A DNA stretch of 5,058 nt from an uncultured Chloroflexota bacterium. Lineage in GTDB: Bacteria; Chloroflexota; Limnocylindria; Limnocylindrales; CSP1-4. The stretch lies in NCBI GenBank assembly GCA_903928275.1, contig CAIYQJ010000093.1, positions 1-5,058 of the forward strand. Reading direction: 5' to 3'. The notes under the pieces were generated by a model that was not told where the DNA came from, did no database searches, and worked only from the letters and a program-made list of their open reading frames with translations. Numbering within the stretch: the stretch's first letter is position 1; every line of letters starts with the position of its first letter. Below, one piece after another: positions 4,113-5,058 of the stretch. The position numbers and the translations under genes were made by a program.

Positions 4113-5058
4113 ACGGCTTCCGCCGCACCAACGCCACTTCCGGCGTCCCCAGCGAGCCCCACGCCCACGCGCGCATGCTCGCCGCCGCGAGCCTCGACGA
4201 AGCGCTGACGTCCGCGGAGAGCGCATCGCTCGCCGGCCACCTCGACGGCTGCCGCGAGTGCCGCCAGGCGGCGCTCGACTACGCATTCCAGGGCGAGCGC
4301 GTCCACGGCCTTCCTGCGATCGAACCTCGGCGGGACCTCGCCGCGTCGCTCGCAGCCCGCCTCGATGTCGAAGAGGCACACCGCGCCGACGATCGCGCCC
4401 GGCGCGCCGGCCCGCGCAGGATCTCCTGGCAGGCGCACCCCACGGCGCGCCGAGCACCATCCATGCTCGTCCCCGCGGGTGCCGGCGCGCCGTTCCGCCG
4501 TCCCACGCCGGCCGCCGCGACCGTCGGCGCCGGCGCGGCGCTCTCGGTCGTCGCCGCCATCTCGCTCATCGTCGCCGGGCTGCCCGGGGTCCTCACGCGG
4601 CCGGCCGCCACGCCGTTCGCCATCGAGGCGTCAACCGTCTCCTGGGTGACCCGCGAGGCCGACGGCCGGTTCCTCGTCCAGACGGCGAGCGTGGACCGGG
4701 CGTGCGTTGGCGCCACCTACGGCTGCCAGGGCTTCGGCGCGCAGCCCACGACCGTCGTCGCGCTCGACATGGAGCCGGCGTCCGTCCTCATCGCGCGCGG
4801 CGGCCACGACGCCATCGTGATCGACGCCGGAGCCGGCGGCGTGCGGCCGGACGGCGGCTCGGTCTACGCGATCCAGCTCCCCGCGCCGTTCCCTGCCTCG
4901 TCCGTGGCCGCCGCCCTGGCCGCGGGTGGCGCGGCGGCCGGCGCGGATCCCGGAGTGCCAGGCTCGGTGGGTGCCGTCGCGCCACCGACGGGCTCGGCGC
5001 TCGCCGGCGCGGCACCGACCGGCTCGGCCCTCGTCGCGCTGCCGACCGGGCTGGCGCC
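4109..5058 (+). CDS. Membrane-anchored zinc-finger (ZAS/zf-HC2) anti-sigma factor (3' end missing)
   Basis: The frame runs open from the ATG at 4109 off the right edge, giving at least 316 residues. The N-terminal domain carries the ZAS signature H44-x3-C48-x2-C51 (HLDGCRECRQ) preceded by an Ala/Leu-rich helix (LAAASLDEALTSAE), the usual layout of zinc-containing anti-sigma domains that clamp ECF sigma factors in the cytoplasm. An Arg-rich linker (about 92-131) leads to a single membrane segment near 136-162. The outer part begins with a compact stretch (about 170-260: FAIEASTVSWV, LDMEPASVLIARGG) containing a CX6C pair, C199 and C206. It then becomes Ala/Gly/Pro-rich with PTGSAL repeats at the window edge. 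Its position directly after the ECF sigma gene supports a cognate pair. The sensed signal is unknown; the outer Cys pair could form a disulfide. Confidence 0.85.
   Translation, partial: MNGFRRTNATSGVPSEPHAHARMLAAASLDEALTSAESASLAGHLDGCRECRQAALDYAFQGERVHGLPAIEPRRDLAASLAARLDVEEAHRADDRARRAGPRRISWQAHPTARRAPSMLVPAGAGAPFRRPTPAAATVGAGAALSVVAAISLIVAGLPGVLTRPAATPFAIEASTVSWVTREADGRFLVQTASVDRACVGATYGCQGFGAQPTTVVALDMEPASVLIARGGHDAIVIDAGAGGVRPDGGSVYAIQLPAPFPASSVAAALAAGGAAAGADPGVPGSVGAVAPPTGSALAGAAPTGSALVALPTGLA
4985..5058 (+). repeat. Degenerate PTGSAL-coding repeat in the anti-sigma outer region
   Basis: Units begin at 4985, 5015 and 5042 and code for PTGSALAGAA, PTGSALVAL and PTGLA, giving periods of 30 and 27 bases with mostly third-position changes. 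The repeat is in frame and continues to the window edge. It looks like a flexible extracytoplasmic linker produced by local duplication; its full copy number cannot be seen. Confidence 0.6.

Noticed and set aside
1986..4460. An 824-codon open frame on the minus strand
   Set aside because: It is antisense to lipB, the GalT-like gene, sigma and anti-sigma genes, is Arg/Ala/Ser-rich without domains, and arises because GC-rich codons rarely give stops on the other strand.
1..5058. CRISPR array, insertion sequence, tRNA or other RNA gene
   Set aside because: No spaced direct repeats, transposase motifs, terminal inverted repeats or tRNA-like cloverleaf sequence were found on reading both strands; the only repeats are short coding ones and the palindromes described.

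Overview
The window is a very GC-rich, gene-dense bacterial segment with every supported gene on the + strand and strong G/C bias at third codon positions. It has GTG starts, a putative leaderless start at an extended -10 box, Pro/Thr-rich membrane protein linkers and an ECF sigma/anti-sigma pair. This suits a high-GC Actinomycetota or a high-GC Chloroflexota lineage (for example Limnocylindria-like). The sequence alone does not decide between them, and no rRNA, tRNA, mobile element or CRISPR array is visible.

Layout. (1) Positions 2-1291 hold the 3' part of a gene for a multi-pass membrane protein. It has a Pro/Thr-rich extracytoplasmic linker, about nine membrane segments and an acidic tail, and its reading frame is open at the left edge. 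(2) A 131-base gap carries a likely promoter (TGC-TATCGT, 1408-1416) placed so that transcription could start on the GTG of lipB. (3) lipB (1423-2289) encodes octanoyl-ACP:protein octanoyltransferase, the first step of lipoate assembly, with its Lys/Cys catalytic pair intact. (4) Two bases later, after a strong GGAGG, comes a 328-residue protein of the GalT/HIT-like nucleotidyltransferase fold (2292-3278). Its metal ligands look conserved, but the nucleophile motif H-x-H-x-Q reads H-L-C-I-D. (5) An ECF sigma-70 factor (3361-4002) is followed by its probable membrane-spanning ZAS-type anti-sigma factor (4109 to beyond the right edge). The anti-sigma factor has an H-x3-C-x2-C motif, one membrane segment and an outer domain with a Cys pair.

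How the parts may work together. lipB and the GalT-like gene are almost certainly co-transcribed and translationally coupled. The sigma and anti-sigma genes form a classic signal-transduction pair: the anti-sigma factor would hold the sigma factor at the membrane until an extracytoplasmic signal releases it. The two short gaps around the sigma gene (82 and 106 bases) are each bridged exactly by a small ORF (28 and 37 codons). These ORFs meet their neighbours through ATGA/TGATG overlaps, so ribosomes could in principle pass by termination-reinitiation from lipB through to the anti-sigma gene. That chain and the altered active site of the GalT-like protein are the two most interesting signals in the window.
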